Assembly (NCBI RefSeq): GCF_009377175.1
Contig: NZ_VJZD01000006.1
Span: 30,364-94,363 of the forward strand
DNA: 64,000 nucleotides
From: Streptomyces adustus
GTDB lineage: Bacteria > Actinomycetota > Actinomycetes > Streptomycetales > Streptomycetaceae
Direction of reading: 5' to 3'
Made by a program: the position numbers and the translations under genes. Shown in pieces: positions 37,464 through 46,764 of this stretch. How positions within the stretch are numbered: position 1 is the first letter of the stretch; the number at the start of each line of letters is the position of its first letter. Below the pieces are notes generated by a model. That model ran no database searches. It was not told the origin of the DNA and saw nothing but the letters and a program-made list of their open reading frames with translations.

Positions 37464-37469
37464 CTTGCC

Positions 37470-38282
37470 ATGCCCGAAACGAGAGGGCGGGGTCGCCCCC
37501 GCAAGGACCCTCAGGCGCTGGCTCGCTGGACTCCACCGGAGGGCTGGTCCCGACTGGTGGCATGGGTCTCGCCCGAGGAGAAGAAGGCCCTCAAGCGCGT
37601 CGCCGTCGAGGCGGAGGTGTCGGTGGCCGATCTGGTGCGCTCGCTGGCGGGCGGACTGGCCGCAGGGGTGATCGACGCGGAAGAACTCATACGACAGGTC
37701 CGAAAGGGTATGCAGGTCATGGAGAAGATCCCCACCCTGTTCGAACGGGACGACCGCTTCCGGGTCGTCGACCGGCCGCGCGCCGAGTGCGCCTGGGTCT
37801 TCGCGGGCGAGGGGACCCCGACCGAGAAGCTGGACGGTACGAACGTCCGGCTCACCGTCCGTTCCGGCCGGCTGGTTCGGGTGGAGAAGCGGCGCAACCC
37901 CAGCAAGGCGCAGAAGCAGCAGGGCATCGTGGACGGCTGGTACGTCGACACGGACGAGTACGGGGCCGACGACAAGTGGATCCTGGCCGCCGCCCACAAC
38001 ACCGACGTCTCCGGCTGGCCGGACGACGAGCACCCCTGCGAGGCACTGGGCCCGCGCATCCAGGGCAACCCGCTGGCACTGGACGACCACCTGTGCGTGC
38101 CGTTCAACCTCGAAGTCCCGATCTACCGGGAGGTACCGCGCAGTTACACGGGTCTGAGGGACTTCCTCGCCGAACTGGAGAGCCGGTACGCCCCGGGGCA
38201 CCTGGCCGAGGGAATCGTGTTCCACCACCCCGACGGGCGTCGCGCCAAGATCAAGCGCAAGGACTTTCCACTGAGCAACTGA
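37470..38282 (+). CDS. RNA-ligase-like protein (Rlig1/DUF5565 type) with N-terminal DNA-binding-like segment
   Basis: 270 residues. Residues 1-12 contain RGRGRPRK, an AT-hook-like GRP core. Residues about 30-68 resemble a ribbon-helix-helix or short helical DNA-binding module (SPEEKKALKRVAVEAEVS). Residues 85-270 carry nucleotidyltransferase motifs: KIPTLFERD, motif I EKLDGTN with Lys120 as adenylation site, CEALGPRIQGNP, motif IV EGIVF (247-251) and motif V KIKRKDF (260-266). This set fits ATP-dependent RNA ligases of the Rlig1/DUF5565 type. Expected role is RNA repair or tagging. The N-terminal fusion is unusual. Confidence 0.75.
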   Translation: MPETRGRGRPRKDPQALARWTPPEGWSRLVAWVSPEEKKALKRVAVEAEVSVADLVRSLAGGLAAGVIDAEELIRQVRKGMQVMEKIPTLFERDDRFRVVDRPRAECAWVFAGEGTPTEKLDGTNVRLTVRSGRLVRVEKRRNPSKAQKQQGIVDGWYVDTDEYGADDKWILAAAHNTDVSGWPDDEHPCEALGPRIQGNPLALDDHLCVPFNLEVPIYREVPRSYTGLRDFLAELESRYAPGHLAEGIVFHHPDGRRAKIKRKDFPLSN

Positions 38283-38335
38283 GCTTCACCAAGCTCGACT
38301 TGGCCGACCCTGGTAGATCGGTTCGGCGAGGGCAC

Positions 38336-38372
38336 GCCGTCCCGCCCGACACGACCCGGTGGGCGGGACGGC
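38336..38372. terminator. Bidirectional terminator
   Basis: A perfect 12-bp stem (38336-38347 with 38361-38372) with a 13-base loop lies between the convergent RNA-ligase-like gene and ABM-domain gene. Confidence 0.75.
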
Positions 38373-38404
38373 ACCGAGGCGGCTCCGGCCGGTCGGCCCG
38401 CGAT

Positions 38405-38758
38405 CTAAGCCCGGTTGAACCCGTGGCTGCGCTCCACCTTCGCCACATGCAGCGTGTAACTCTCGTACCACTCGGCCCGCCCACGCTCCTGCGCCGCGCG
38501 ATGCTCGGCATGGGTCCGCCACTGCGTGAGGGCCTCGGCGTCGCGGAAGTACGCGACGGTGATGCCCAGCCCGCCAGGGTTCTGCGCGTGGTCCATCCCC
38601 AGGTACCCGGGAATGTCCTTCACCAGCTCTTCCATGCGCGCGTTGGTCTCGGGGAAGCCGCTCTGGTCCGGGGTCCGCACCGTGGTGAAGACAGCTACGT
38701 AGTAAGGGGGTTCAAAGGCCTCGACGGGCGTGACAGGCACTTCCGGGTGATCGCTCAT
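38405..38758 (-). CDS. Antibiotic biosynthesis monooxygenase (ABM) domain protein
   Basis: 117-residue single-domain protein with the ABM ferredoxin-like pattern: YYVAVFTTVRT, an ARMEELVKDIPGYLGMDHAQNP helix region, ITVAYFRDAEALTQWRTHAEHRAAQERGR, and YTLHVAKVER at the end. Family members include cofactor-free monooxygenases and heme-degrading enzymes, as well as proteins of unknown role. Start ATG 38758. It has no obvious operon partners. Confidence 0.82.
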   Translation of the reverse strand: MSDHPEVPVTPVEAFEPPYYVAVFTTVRTPDQSGFPETNARMEELVKDIPGYLGMDHAQNPGGLGITVAYFRDAEALTQWRTHAEHRAAQERGRAEWYESYTLHVAKVERSHGFNRA

Positions 38759-39142
38759 GGCGTCACCGTAGGGCGGGACCCACTCGACGGGCCAGCGACT
38801 TCCGGACGATCACTGCGCTGCCCGCCTGCCGCCCCGTCGAGCTGCGTAGTCGCCCGCCACGGAGACCGTCATCAAGGCGGTCCCCCTGGTCCTGGCGGTG
38901 TCACCGCCCTGCCCGGCCGCACCACCGGGACCGGGCGGCGTCACATGTCGCCCGGCCGCCGTACGCTCCCGTGGTGGACAGCCATCGTCCGACGGCCCCC
39001 GTCGGCCCGAGGGTGTCGCTTTCCCCGTGGGGCACCCCGACCGGGCACACCGTAATTTCATGGCGGTTGCACCTGCCTTCCTCGGTGTCGTGGTTCTCTC
39101 CGGCGGACCGGGCGCGCTCGCCCGGGCCACACGACGTGCGGG
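38759..39142. other. Intergenic region, no gene supported
   Basis: Open frames in this 384-base stretch have no family features. It is upstream of the ABM gene and downstream of the decarboxylase (both minus). No clear terminator or promoter was identified. Confidence 0.35.
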
Positions 39143-40444
39143 TCACCGACCGGCACGAACCGGAACCTGGAAGCCGGCCTGTGCGGGACGGAGCAGCCGG
39201 AAGGTGACCCGGCCGTCGGCGTCGATGCGGGCGCCGTGCACGGCCGGCTCGGGCAGGCTGTTGTAGTGGAAGGGCGTGGAGAAGTAGTACGCGCCCGTGT
39301 CCGGGACGACGACGAGGTCACCGGTGTCGAGGAGGGGCAGGGCACGGTCGCGGGCCAGCAGGTCGCCGGCGAAGCAGCAGGGGCCCGCGACGTCCTGGTG
39401 CACGGGCCTGCCGTGCTTGGCCCGGCCACGGGAATCGTGGGCCTCGACCCGCAGGGGCCACGCGTCGGGGGCGAACGCCGTCCGCGTGGCGACCTGTGCG
39501 CCCGCGTGGGTGATGGCGATGGGACGCCCGCCGACGGTCTTGGTGTACTCGACGTACGCGGCCATGAACCCGTTCTTCGCCATCACGGAGCGGCCGAACT
39601 CGGTGACGATCTCGTACCGGCCCGAGAACAGGGCCGGTGCGTGCGCCCGCAGCTGGTCCACGTAGGTGTCGAAGCCGGGCGTCGTCTCGTCGCTGTCGAA
39701 GTTGACCGACAGCCCGCCCCCGACGTCGATGCCGGTGACCTGTCGGCGGCCGAGGTGGGTGTTGATCTCCTCGGCGAACTCCACCGCCTTCGCGACACCG
39801 TGGGCGATCAGGTCCGGGGGGCAGCCCTGCGAACCGACGTGCGTGTGCAGCCAGGTGAGCCAGGGGCGGTCCCGGTACGTCTGGAGCAGTCGTCGCCGGT
39901 TGCCCTCGTCGGCCAGGGGGATGCCGAACTTCGAGGTCGCGGTGGCCGTGCTCATGGCGCTGATCGAGCCGGCTCCGATCTGGGGGTTGATGCGCACGCC
40001 GAGCCGCGAGGCGGAGGAGCGGGTCGCCAGGATCTCGTCCAGTCGGTCGAGTTCCTGGAAGCTGTCCGCGTTCACCGCGACCCCCAGGTCCAATGCCCAG
40101 GCCAGTTCCTGCCGGGTCTTGGCCGGGGAGTCGAACACGATCCGAGCGGGATCGAAGCCCGCCTCCAGCGCCTGGGCGAGCTCCCCGGCGCTGGCGACCT
40201 CGCAGCCCATGCCGCTGCGGCGCAGTTCGTCGAGCACGGGCACCAGGCAGTTCGCCTTGGCCGCGAACGCGTGCAGGACCCGCAGGGAGTCGGGGAACGC
40301 CCTGTGCAGGGACGAGACGGTCTCGTTGACGCCGTCGAGGTCGACGAACGCCGCCAGCGCGGCCGACTCGGGATCCAGGAGTCCCTCCTGCACCGCCGCC
40401 CGCAGAATCCGCTCACGCCGGTCGGCCCTGTCGTGACCACTCAC
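39143..40444 (-). CDS. Type III PLP-dependent decarboxylase (diaminopimelate/ornithine decarboxylase-like)
   Basis: 433 residues of alanine-racemase-like fold. The PLP-binding Lys63 lies in LHAFAAKANC, and the glycine-rich phosphate-binding loop is GIDVGGGLSVNFD. Substrate/PLP motifs include EFGRSVMAKNGFMAAYVEY and the second-subunit region GPCCFAGDLLARD (catalytic Cys-like) and DTGAYYFSTPFHYN. The GTG start follows AGGGAGGGT. Relatives decarboxylate amino acids such as diaminopimelate or ornithine or act in secondary metabolism. No lysine genes flank it, so a catabolic or specialised role controlled by the adjacent PucR protein is likely. Confidence 0.85.
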   Translation of the reverse strand: MSGHDRADRRERILRAAVQEGLLDPESAALAAFVDLDGVNETVSSLHRAFPDSLRVLHAFAAKANCLVPVLDELRRSGMGCEVASAGELAQALEAGFDPARIVFDSPAKTRQELAWALDLGVAVNADSFQELDRLDEILATRSSASRLGVRINPQIGAGSISAMSTATATSKFGIPLADEGNRRRLLQTYRDRPWLTWLHTHVGSQGCPPDLIAHGVAKAVEFAEEINTHLGRRQVTGIDVGGGLSVNFDSDETTPGFDTYVDQLRAHAPALFSGRYEIVTEFGRSVMAKNGFMAAYVEYTKTVGGRPIAITHAGAQVATRTAFAPDAWPLRVEAHDSRGRAKHGRPVHQDVAGPCCFAGDLLARDRALPLLDTGDLVVVPDTGAYYFSTPFHYNSLPEPAVHGARIDADGRVTFRLLRPAQAGFQVPVRAGR

Positions 40445-40658
40445 GCCGCACCCTCCCTGGGTCGAGGTCTGTCCGCCCCTCGACTGCCGAGGGGCGGACC
40501 ACCAGCGTCCCGTCGCGGCGGTGCGGGTGTCTTCGTCGCGGGTCCCGGTGTTCCGCCGGGTGGTTCTCACTGTGGAGCGAAATCCCGGGCCCGGCGCGGC
40601 CTCCTTGGTGCGCGGGCACGAAGGAACCGCCCGTTCTTCGTGGCGGACACCCGAGCAC

Positions 40659-42302
40659 TCAGGTTTCCCGGCCGCCGCGTTCGAGAAGGCGCAGTTGCAG
40701 CTGGGCGAGGAGACGGGCGTCCGGGCTGCGCAGGTCGAGCCCGGACACCTCGGTGATCCTGCCGATCCGGTGGCGCAGGCTGTTCGCGTGCACCCCGAGC
40801 GCCCGGGCGGTGTCCGGCACATGACCGAAGTGGTCGAGGTAGGCCCGCAGGGTCTGCACCATGGTTCCCCCGCCCTGGCCCGCGTCGTACGCGACCAGGC
40901 GTGCCACCGGTGTCTCCGGCGCCGGGGCCGATCCCGTCAGCCGGTCCAGCATCTCGTTCAGGGCGATCGTCTCGGCGACCTCGTCGGCGGAGGCGACGGT
41001 ACGGTGCTCCCCCGGCGCGAGCAGGGCCCGTAGCACCAGGTCGGCCGACCGGCGGGACGCGGGCAGGTCCGCCAGGGTCTCGACGACCGTGCCCAGACCG
41101 ATACGCGCCTGCGGACCGAACACGTCGGCCACCTGCCGGACCAGTGCCCTGCCCAGCCGCGCGACCTGCTCGGCGGCCCGCCCCGCTTCCTGGTGCAGCC
41201 CGCCCACCAGGACCAGGGCCCCCTGGTCGACCGGGATCACCACCGGCGTGAGGTCGTGCGCGCCGCAGCACACCGCCAGCAGGGCGCACAGCCGACCGGC
41301 TTCCTCGCCCTTGCCTGCGGCGTCCGCGGGACGCACCGCCAGGGCGGCGCAGTGCCCGTGCGCCGCGATCCCGGTGAGTTCGCTCAGCGCACCGGCCGAT
41401 CCACGTCCGTCGAGCAGCGCACGGGCCGCGTCCTCGACCAGTCGGGCGTGCGTACGGTGCGAACGGTGGTGGAGCAGATGTGCGGCGGCCACCCGCGCCG
41501 CCGACCGCAGCGTGTCGGAGGCGTGCGCCGGGAGGTCGCCGCCCGCGGCCGCCACCCAGATCGAGCCCAGGATCTCGCCGCCGGCCCGCACCGCGACGAC
41601 CAGCCGTTCGGGATTCTCCCCGTGGGCCGGCCGGTGGATGACGTCCCCCGAACCCCACAGCGCCCGGAAGAACCCGGCCTCCGACATGGCGGCCACCCGC
41701 CACTCCGGCACCCGGCGGCCGAGGATCGTCAGCCGGCGCAGCTCGTCGACGTCCTCCTTCGTGGACGAGTACGCCAGCACCCGGGACTCCACGTCCTCGA
41801 TCGTCACCGAGCCGCCGACGAGGACCGCCAGCGCGTCGGCGAGCCCGTCCAGGTCACCCGGTGGCACCGTCGGGTCGGCGGGGACTCCGCACAGGACCAG
41901 ACCGGCGCGCAGCGCGCCGACCAGCTCGGTCCAGCCGCACCACGCCGTACGCAGGAGCACCGCCAGGCCGGCCTCCTCGGCGGCCGCCCACAGCGCGGCC
42001 GAGGGCCGCCCCGACCTGCCCTGGCCGAAGACCACCGCGGCCGCTCCCGATCCGGCGGCATCCCGTACGACGTCGACGGCGGCGGCCGACTGCGGATCGA
42101 TCCCCACGGCCAGCAGCACCTGTCCGCGCGGCTGCCCTGGCTCCAGCGGGTCGAGCATCATGACTCCGTCGACCACGGCCTCCAGGCCGTGCGGGGCCGT
42201 GTACGGCTCCAGCGCGCCGGCCCCCATGACCGACAGCAGTCTGTCCAGCGTCGGCCTCGATGCGGCAGCGTCCCCCTGTCCGACGATGCTGTTCGGCACC
42301 AT
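40659..42302 (-). CDS. PucR family transcriptional regulator
   Basis: 547 residues. A variable N-terminal sensor (about 1-330, including a GAF-like middle part) precedes a GGDEF-like/CdaR segment and the terminal HTH_30: LDHFGHVPDTARALGVHANSLRHRIGRITE. PucR regulators often activate catabolic genes. Located 214 bases upstream of the decarboxylase on the same strand, so it may control it. ATG at 42302 has GGGGGG 5-10 bases upstream; the extension to 42353 is not supported. Confidence 0.85.
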   Translation of the reverse strand: MVPNSIVGQGDAAASRPTLDRLLSVMGAGALEPYTAPHGLEAVVDGVMMLDPLEPGQPRGQVLLAVGIDPQSAAAVDVVRDAAGSGAAAVVFGQGRSGRPSAALWAAAEEAGLAVLLRTAWCGWTELVGALRAGLVLCGVPADPTVPPGDLDGLADALAVLVGGSVTIEDVESRVLAYSSTKEDVDELRRLTILGRRVPEWRVAAMSEAGFFRALWGSGDVIHRPAHGENPERLVVAVRAGGEILGSIWVAAAGGDLPAHASDTLRSAARVAAAHLLHHRSHRTHARLVEDAARALLDGRGSAGALSELTGIAAHGHCAALAVRPADAAGKGEEAGRLCALLAVCCGAHDLTPVVIPVDQGALVLVGGLHQEAGRAAEQVARLGRALVRQVADVFGPQARIGLGTVVETLADLPASRRSADLVLRALLAPGEHRTVASADEVAETIALNEMLDRLTGSAPAPETPVARLVAYDAGQGGGTMVQTLRAYLDHFGHVPDTARALGVHANSLRHRIGRITEVSGLDLRSPDARLLAQLQLRLLERGGRET

Positions 42303-42546
42303 CCGGCCCCCCGTCACGGTCGGTAAGTCATGTGACGGTGAGTGTACGAGCACTCACAGGGCCGCTGTGCGGCGTCCTCTGGATCCCGGCCCGGACGTGC
42401 CGCGGAAAGGGAAGGCGGCCGCACGGTCGCCTCCGGCACCGGGTGTCCGTCCGCTCGTGCGGGCATGCCGAACCGGCGGCGGTGCGACCACTCTCGTGGG
42501 GCGGTCGCACCACCGCCGGCGGACTGCGCCGGGGCGGCGCGGGAGG

Positions 42547-44214
42547 TCAGCTGGTGAAGGTGAACCAGTTGATGTTGGTGAAGTCCGCACCGCTGCCCGA
42601 CGAGAAGACCAGGTAGACGTCGTGGACTCCGGTGGCGGAGGCGATGATGTTCGCGGGGACGGTCTGCCAGGTCTGCCAGCCGCCGCTGCTGGCGAAGTTG
42701 ATCTCGGCGATCTTCGTGCCGGTGGTGCTGTCGAGCCGCACCTGGACGGCGCCGCTGACCCCGGCGGCCGCACCCGACGCCAGCCGGGCGATGAACTGCT
42801 TCGGGGAGGCCGAACCGAAGTCGACGGAGGAGAACTTCAGCCAGTCGCCGTTCCCGATGTAGCCCACGTCGCTGCCGCCACCGGTGTCGGAGCAGCCCTC
42901 GGTGGTGGTCCCGCTCTGTGCCGAGAAGGACTCGGCCTGGATGGTGCTGTAGGCGCTGACGGCGCCCGAGCCGCCGCCCGATCCTCCCCCGGTGCCGCCC
43001 GCGCCCAGGGTGATGCTCCACGAGGTGGGCGCGCCGTCCTGGATGTGCCCGTCGACGGGGGCCGCGCCGGTGGGGCCGACGTCGTCGTAGGGGAAGGCGT
43101 AGCCGATGCTGGCGTACTTGTGGACCAGCCGTGCGTAGTGGTTGGTGATCGGGTCCGTGTAGTACTGGGCGGGTGTCACGCCGTCGGGGTTGTTGTTGCC
43201 GCCCGAGACCAGGAGCGAGCTGCGGTTGATCGCGGCGGCGAGCCGGGCGGCGATCGCTCCGCGGGCGTCCCCGCCCGAGTTGTAGAGCGGACCGGAGGCG
43301 CAGCCGAAGATGTCGACGGCGCTGGGCTTGGTGAACGGCACACCGTTGGTGTTGAGACCTGAGAAGACGATGGCGTTGCCGGAGACGGTGCCGGTGTAGG
43401 AGCCGATGCTGCCCTGGCCGTTGATGGTCAGCGGGGTGGTGGCGTAGTGGCTCCAGACCCGGTTGAGGTAGTCGTTCCAGTAGCCGCCGAAGTCCACCGG
43501 CGAGTGCGCGGGCGCCATGACGCGCAGCACCCCGCCGGAGGAGTCGGTGACCACCAGCCGGTCCCAGGGGGCTCCGTCGGAGGCGTGCTGCGTCTGGAGG
43601 CCGGAGGCGATGGAGGCGAGGGCGCCGGCGGGCAGCGGGCTGACCGTCTGGGTGCCGCCGCTGCCGGTGCTGCTCATCGCGATGGGCAGCGCGACCATGT
43701 CGACGTAGGAGATGTTGGCGTAGAGGTTGGCGCTGTTGAAGGTGAACTCGCAGAACGTCCAGTTGGTCGACCAGTTGGGGTCGGCGCTGGTCAGGGCGGG
43801 CTGCACCACGCCGGGCACGGTGCCCGGGTTGACGAAGAACTGGAGTTTCTTTCCGACCGAGAAATAGATGCGGCCGCTGATGATGTAGTCGGTGAGCGTG
43901 ACGGTCTTGGCAGCCGAGCCGGAGGCGCCCAGCGCGATGGAGTAGTCGGCGATGGGGGTCACCGCGGACGACGGGTTGGGCAGCCGGTTCAGGGCACCGT
44001 TCGCCGAGACGAAGACCGGCCAGCCGCTGCTGTCGGTGCCGGATATGTAGGCGTAGACGGTGTCGTAGCCGGAGTTGTTCGCCAGTTTCACGGGGAGCGA
44101 GACTCCGACCGCGGCTGCGGCGGAGGTCAGCGGCGAGACCGGCGACAGCGGGCTGAGCGCGGCCGCACCGGTGACGGCACCGGCCGCGGCGAGAAAGGAA
44201 CGTCGGGAAACCAC
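42547..44214 (-). CDS. GH64 beta-1,3-glucanase with CBM6, Tat-exported
   Basis: 555 residues. The Tat signal SRRSFLAAAGAVTGAAAL is at the N-terminus. The GH64 domain (about 45-400) has the paired acids E156 (in FCEFTFN) and D172 (in ISYVDMVA), a 16-residue spacing matching known GH64 catalytic Glu/Asp. A Gly/Ser linker leads to a CBM6 module (last 130 residues, IQAESFSAQSG, GNGDWLKFSSVDFG). Endo-beta-1,3-glucanases of this family release laminaripentaose from fungal wall or curdlan-like glucan. GTG 44214 has GGGAGGG 6 bases upstream; an ATG at 44280 is possible but has no ribosome-binding site. Confidence 0.9.
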   Translation of the reverse strand: MVSRRSFLAAAGAVTGAAALSPLSPVSPLTSAAAAVGVSLPVKLANNSGYDTVYAYISGTDSSGWPVFVSANGALNRLPNPSSAVTPIADYSIALGASGSAAKTVTLTDYIISGRIYFSVGKKLQFFVNPGTVPGVVQPALTSADPNWSTNWTFCEFTFNSANLYANISYVDMVALPIAMSSTGSGGTQTVSPLPAGALASIASGLQTQHASDGAPWDRLVVTDSSGGVLRVMAPAHSPVDFGGYWNDYLNRVWSHYATTPLTINGQGSIGSYTGTVSGNAIVFSGLNTNGVPFTKPSAVDIFGCASGPLYNSGGDARGAIAARLAAAINRSSLLVSGGNNNPDGVTPAQYYTDPITNHYARLVHKYASIGYAFPYDDVGPTGAAPVDGHIQDGAPTSWSITLGAGGTGGGSGGGSGAVSAYSTIQAESFSAQSGTTTEGCSDTGGGSDVGYIGNGDWLKFSSVDFGSASPKQFIARLASGAAAGVSGAVQVRLDSTTGTKIAEINFASSGGWQTWQTVPANIIASATGVHDVYLVFSSGSGADFTNINWFTFTS

Positions 44215-44296
44215 AGTGGGGCCCTCCCGGAGGGAGTGATGGTCCGTCAACTGAATGACGGGCGGGGGGTGTTGTGTCATGGGGGGTTCTGTGCGG

Positions 44297-44325
44297 ACGT
44301 TATTGGACTGGACCAATACAGTCAA
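44297..44325 (-). promoter_or_regulatory. GH64 promoter with DasR-box-like palindrome in its spacer
   Basis: On the minus strand, TTGACT (44325-44320), 17 bases, TAACGT (44302-44297), a near-consensus housekeeping promoter about 80 bases before the GTG. The spacer contains ATTGGTCCAGTCCAAT (44317-44302), which matches 12 of 16 positions of the dre operator ACTGGTCTAGACCAGT. Such TGGTC-AG-CCA sequences lie upstream of chitinase and other glycanase genes. Repression by a GntR-type regulator is likely. Confidence 0.55.
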
Positions 44326-44540
44326 GGTTGCGGAACCATTACCTCCACGCAACAACGCCCGCGCTTCTCCAGGGATCTCGCGACCGGTGTCCGCGCGGTC
44401 CGGAGGCCGGGCGGTGCCGCGACTGGCGCCGGAGACGACCGGTGCGACCAGAACATCCGGCCAACTGCCCATTGCGCACGCGGTCGGCGACCGGTCATCG
44501 TTCAGGCTGTCGCTGTCCGCGCGCCGAGGAGGGCCCGTTC

Positions 44541-45311
44541 GTGGCTACCGCTCCCGCCCGTCGGCTCATCCTTCTCGGCGGCGGCTTCTCCACCGAGGAC
44601 GACGGCCTGCTGGACGACTGGACGCTCTCCCACGTGGGCGTCTCGCGGCCCAAGGTGTGCTTCGTTCCGACGGCCAGCGGTGACGCTCCCGCCTACGTCG
44701 AGCGGTTCCTCACCGCGTTCGGGTCACGCGATTGCGAGCCCGGCGTCCTGCCCCTGTTCCGCAGGGACCTCGATGACGATGCCCTGCGAACGCTCCTGCT
44801 GTCCCAGCACGTCGTATACGTAGGCGGCGGCAACACCGCGAACCTGTTGGCGGTCTGGCGCGCGCATGGTGTCGACCGGCTGCTTCGCGAGGCGTACGAC
44901 CGCGGAACCCTCCTGTGCGGGATCAGCGCCGGCGCCAATTGCTGGGCCGCGGGCTCCCATACCGACTCGTTCGGACCGCTGACTTTCCTGCCGGACGGAC
45001 TGGGCCTGCTGCCCGGCTCGGTCTGCCCGCACTACGACAGCGAGCCGGGCCGCCGCTCCTCCTACCAGGAAGCCGTGGCATCCGGCTCGCTCGCCGACGG
45101 CTGGGCTCTGGAAGACGGCATCGGCGCCCTCTTCACCGACGGCGTGCCGACGGAGTCGGTGACCCGCACGCCGACGGCCCGGTTGCACCATGTACAGGCA
45201 GACGGAAGGGGCGGTGTGGTGGTGCGGACCCTGTCCTGCCGCCCGCTCGGCCGTGGCGACGCGGAAGTACGCGGCACCGCAGGGGAGTTCACCTCACCTC
45301 CACCGATGTGA
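44541..45311 (+). CDS. Peptidase S51 family (dipeptidase E-like, class I GAT-like fold)
   Basis: 256 residues. The nucleophile Ser129 is in [40 protein letters not shown] and [13 protein letters not shown] follow the S51 pattern. GTG start with GAGGAGGGC upstream. Such enzymes cleave Asp-X dipeptides or, in related groups, cyanophycin fragments. It is divergent from the GH64 gene with an intergenic region that contains the glucanase promoter. Confidence 0.85.
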   Translation: MATAPARRLILLGGGFSTEDDGLLDDWTLSHVGVSRPKVCFVPTASGDAPAYVERFLTAFGSRDCEPGVLPLFRRDLDDDALRTLLLSQHVVYVGGGNTANLLAVWRAHGVDRLLREAYDRGTLLCGISAGANCWAAGSHTDSFGPLTFLPDGLGLLPGSVCPHYDSEPGRRSSYQEAVASGSLADGWALEDGIGALFTDGVPTESVTRTPTARLHHVQADGRGGVVVRTLSCRPLGRGDAEVRGTAGEFTSPPPM

Positions 45312-45355
45312 CGCGGGCCACTCTCTCGGCGCTTCGAGGTCGGACGTACGCAATC

Positions 45356-46051
45356 ATGATCGACATGGACGCTCGCTTCCTCGGTATCGCCGAGCTCACC
45401 GACGCCCCGCCCGTGGCGGTCGTGGTCGACGTCATGCGCGCCTTCACGGTGGCGGCCTGGGCCTTTGCCCAGGGGGCAGAAAGGATCGTTCTTGCCGAGT
45501 CGCTGGACCAGGCCCTGGCGCTCAAGGCTCGCCACCCGCACTGGATGGCACTCAAGGACGGCCCGCCCGCCCCCGGGTTCGACGCCGTCAACTCGCCGGG
45601 CCTGCTGCGATCCATCGACCTGACCGGACGGACCGTGGTGCAGAAGACCACGGCAGGGACGGTCGGCGCCCTGGCGGTCAAGGAGGCGTCACTGGTGCTG
45701 TGCGCCGGCTTCGTGGTGGCGGAGGCGACGGCTCGGCTCCTGCGGACACGCGAGTGCGATCGGGTCACGTTCGTGGTCACCGGCGAGGAAGGCCGGGCCG
45801 AGGAGGATCTGGCATGCGCCCAATACATCGCCGGGAGAGCCACCGAGGCCGAGACGGAAGCCGCCGCGTTCCTCCATCGGGCCGCCGTGTCACGCGCAGC
45901 CGCCGAGCTGACGGAGGGCGTGCGTCAGGGAGTCCACCCTGACGACGTCGCACTCTGCCTGGAGGTCGACCGCTTCCCCTTCGCCATGGTGGCGGCCCTG
46001 GAGGACTCGCTCATGACCCTCCGCCCGCACCCCGTACCCGTGCCCGCGTGA
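45356..46051 (+). CDS. 2-phosphosulfolactate phosphatase family protein (ComB-like)
   Basis: 231 residues with ComB family motifs [52 protein letters not shown] (phosphate/Mg-site-like), and [14 protein letters not shown]. In archaea ComB makes sulfolactate for coenzyme M; in actinobacteria the role is undefined. ATG 45356 (alternative 45365). It follows the S51 gene by 44 bases, so they may form an operon. Confidence 0.82.
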   Translation: MIDMDARFLGIAELTDAPPVAVVVDVMRAFTVAAWAFAQGAERIVLAESLDQALALKARHPHWMALKDGPPAPGFDAVNSPGLLRSIDLTGRTVVQKTTAGTVGALAVKEASLVLCAGFVVAEATARLLRTRECDRVTFVVTGEEGRAEEDLACAQYIAGRATEAETEAAAFLHRAAVSRAAAELTEGVRQGVHPDDVALCLEVDRFPFAMVAALEDSLMTLRPHPVPVPA

Positions 46052-46367
46052 GCTTCGGGAAGCCGGCACCTCGTCGGGCCTGCGGCAGGTGGGGCCGTCA
46101 GTCGCCTCCGTGCCGGCCTTCACGGACCTGTCCGTACTCCCCAACCCGGCCCATTGGGACCGGAACATGTAAGGGAGGGTCTCCACTCAACCCCCGCCGG
46201 CAGATCACGTACGACCAGCTCGACAAGATCCTTCAGGCTCGGCGTGGACGACTCCTTCGAAGTCGAGAGCGTGGCCGCTTTTTCCGACCGAGGAGAACGG
46301 CCACGCCATGTCGGCAACCGCCCGCGTCGAGCCGGTCGTGTGATCGAGGTCCGAGGGCGGTCCGCCC
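46052..46367. other. Intergenic region, no gene supported
   Basis: This 316-base gap lies between the convergent ComB-like and ClpX-zinc-finger genes. Open frames are short and without family features. Apart from the palindrome at its right edge nothing stands out. Confidence 0.35.
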
Positions 46368-46369
46368 TC
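46353..46369. terminator. Palindromic hairpin at the 3' end of the ClpX-zinc-finger gene
   Basis: GAGGGCGG-T-CCGCCCTC is a perfect inverted repeat overlapping the stop codon; as RNA it can fold as a 6-bp stem with a GGTCC loop. It lies between convergent genes. Confidence 0.45.
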
Positions 46370-46739
46370 ACTCCTCGCCGGAGAACCGTCCCCAGGCCGA
46401 CTGGCGGGTGATGCCGAGCGCCTCGCCGATCCTGGCCCAGGTCACGCCGCGTCGCCGCAGCTCCATGACCCACATGCGCAGATCGGCCTCGACCTGGTCG
46501 GCGACGGCCGCTACCCGGGGCAGCCGGGCCAGCATCTCGGCGTCGGTCAGCTCGCCCCACATCGGCATCCGCAGCTCGGTCGGGGCCGGGTAGTACTCGG
46601 CCACGATCGAGGCGGCCAGGTCCACGCACTTGTCGCAGATGTGCACCCCGGGACCGGCGACCAGCTTGGCCACCTCCGCCTCGGGCTTGGCGCAGAACGA
46701 GCAGGCCCGGCCGTCGTCTTCCATCGCCTCCGCGGGCAT
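46368..46739 (-). CDS. ClpX-type C4 zinc-finger protein with C-terminal HTH-like segment
   Basis: 123 residues. The N-terminal ClpX C4 zinc finger has CSFC (residues about 13-16) and CDKC (about 35-38). There is no AAA+ domain. The C-terminus has [26 protein letters not shown], a helix-turn-helix-like pattern. ClpX zinc fingers bind substrates or adaptors, so this may be a regulator or adaptor; the function is unknown. ATG 46739 follows GGAGGAGGGG. Two palindromic operators occupy its upstream region. Confidence 0.8.
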   Translation of the reverse strand: MPAEAMEDDGRACSFCAKPEAEVAKLVAGPGVHICDKCVDLAASIVAEYYPAPTELRMPMWGELTDAEMLARLPRVAAVADQVEADLRMWVMELRRRGVTWARIGEALGITRQSAWGRFSGEE

Positions 46740-46764
46740 GGAGCCCCTCCTCCGACCGCGACCT

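Noticed and set aside
38810..39130. Small minus-strand frame ahead of the ABM gene
   Set aside because: No ribosome-binding site, no family features and Arg/Gly/Pro-rich composition.
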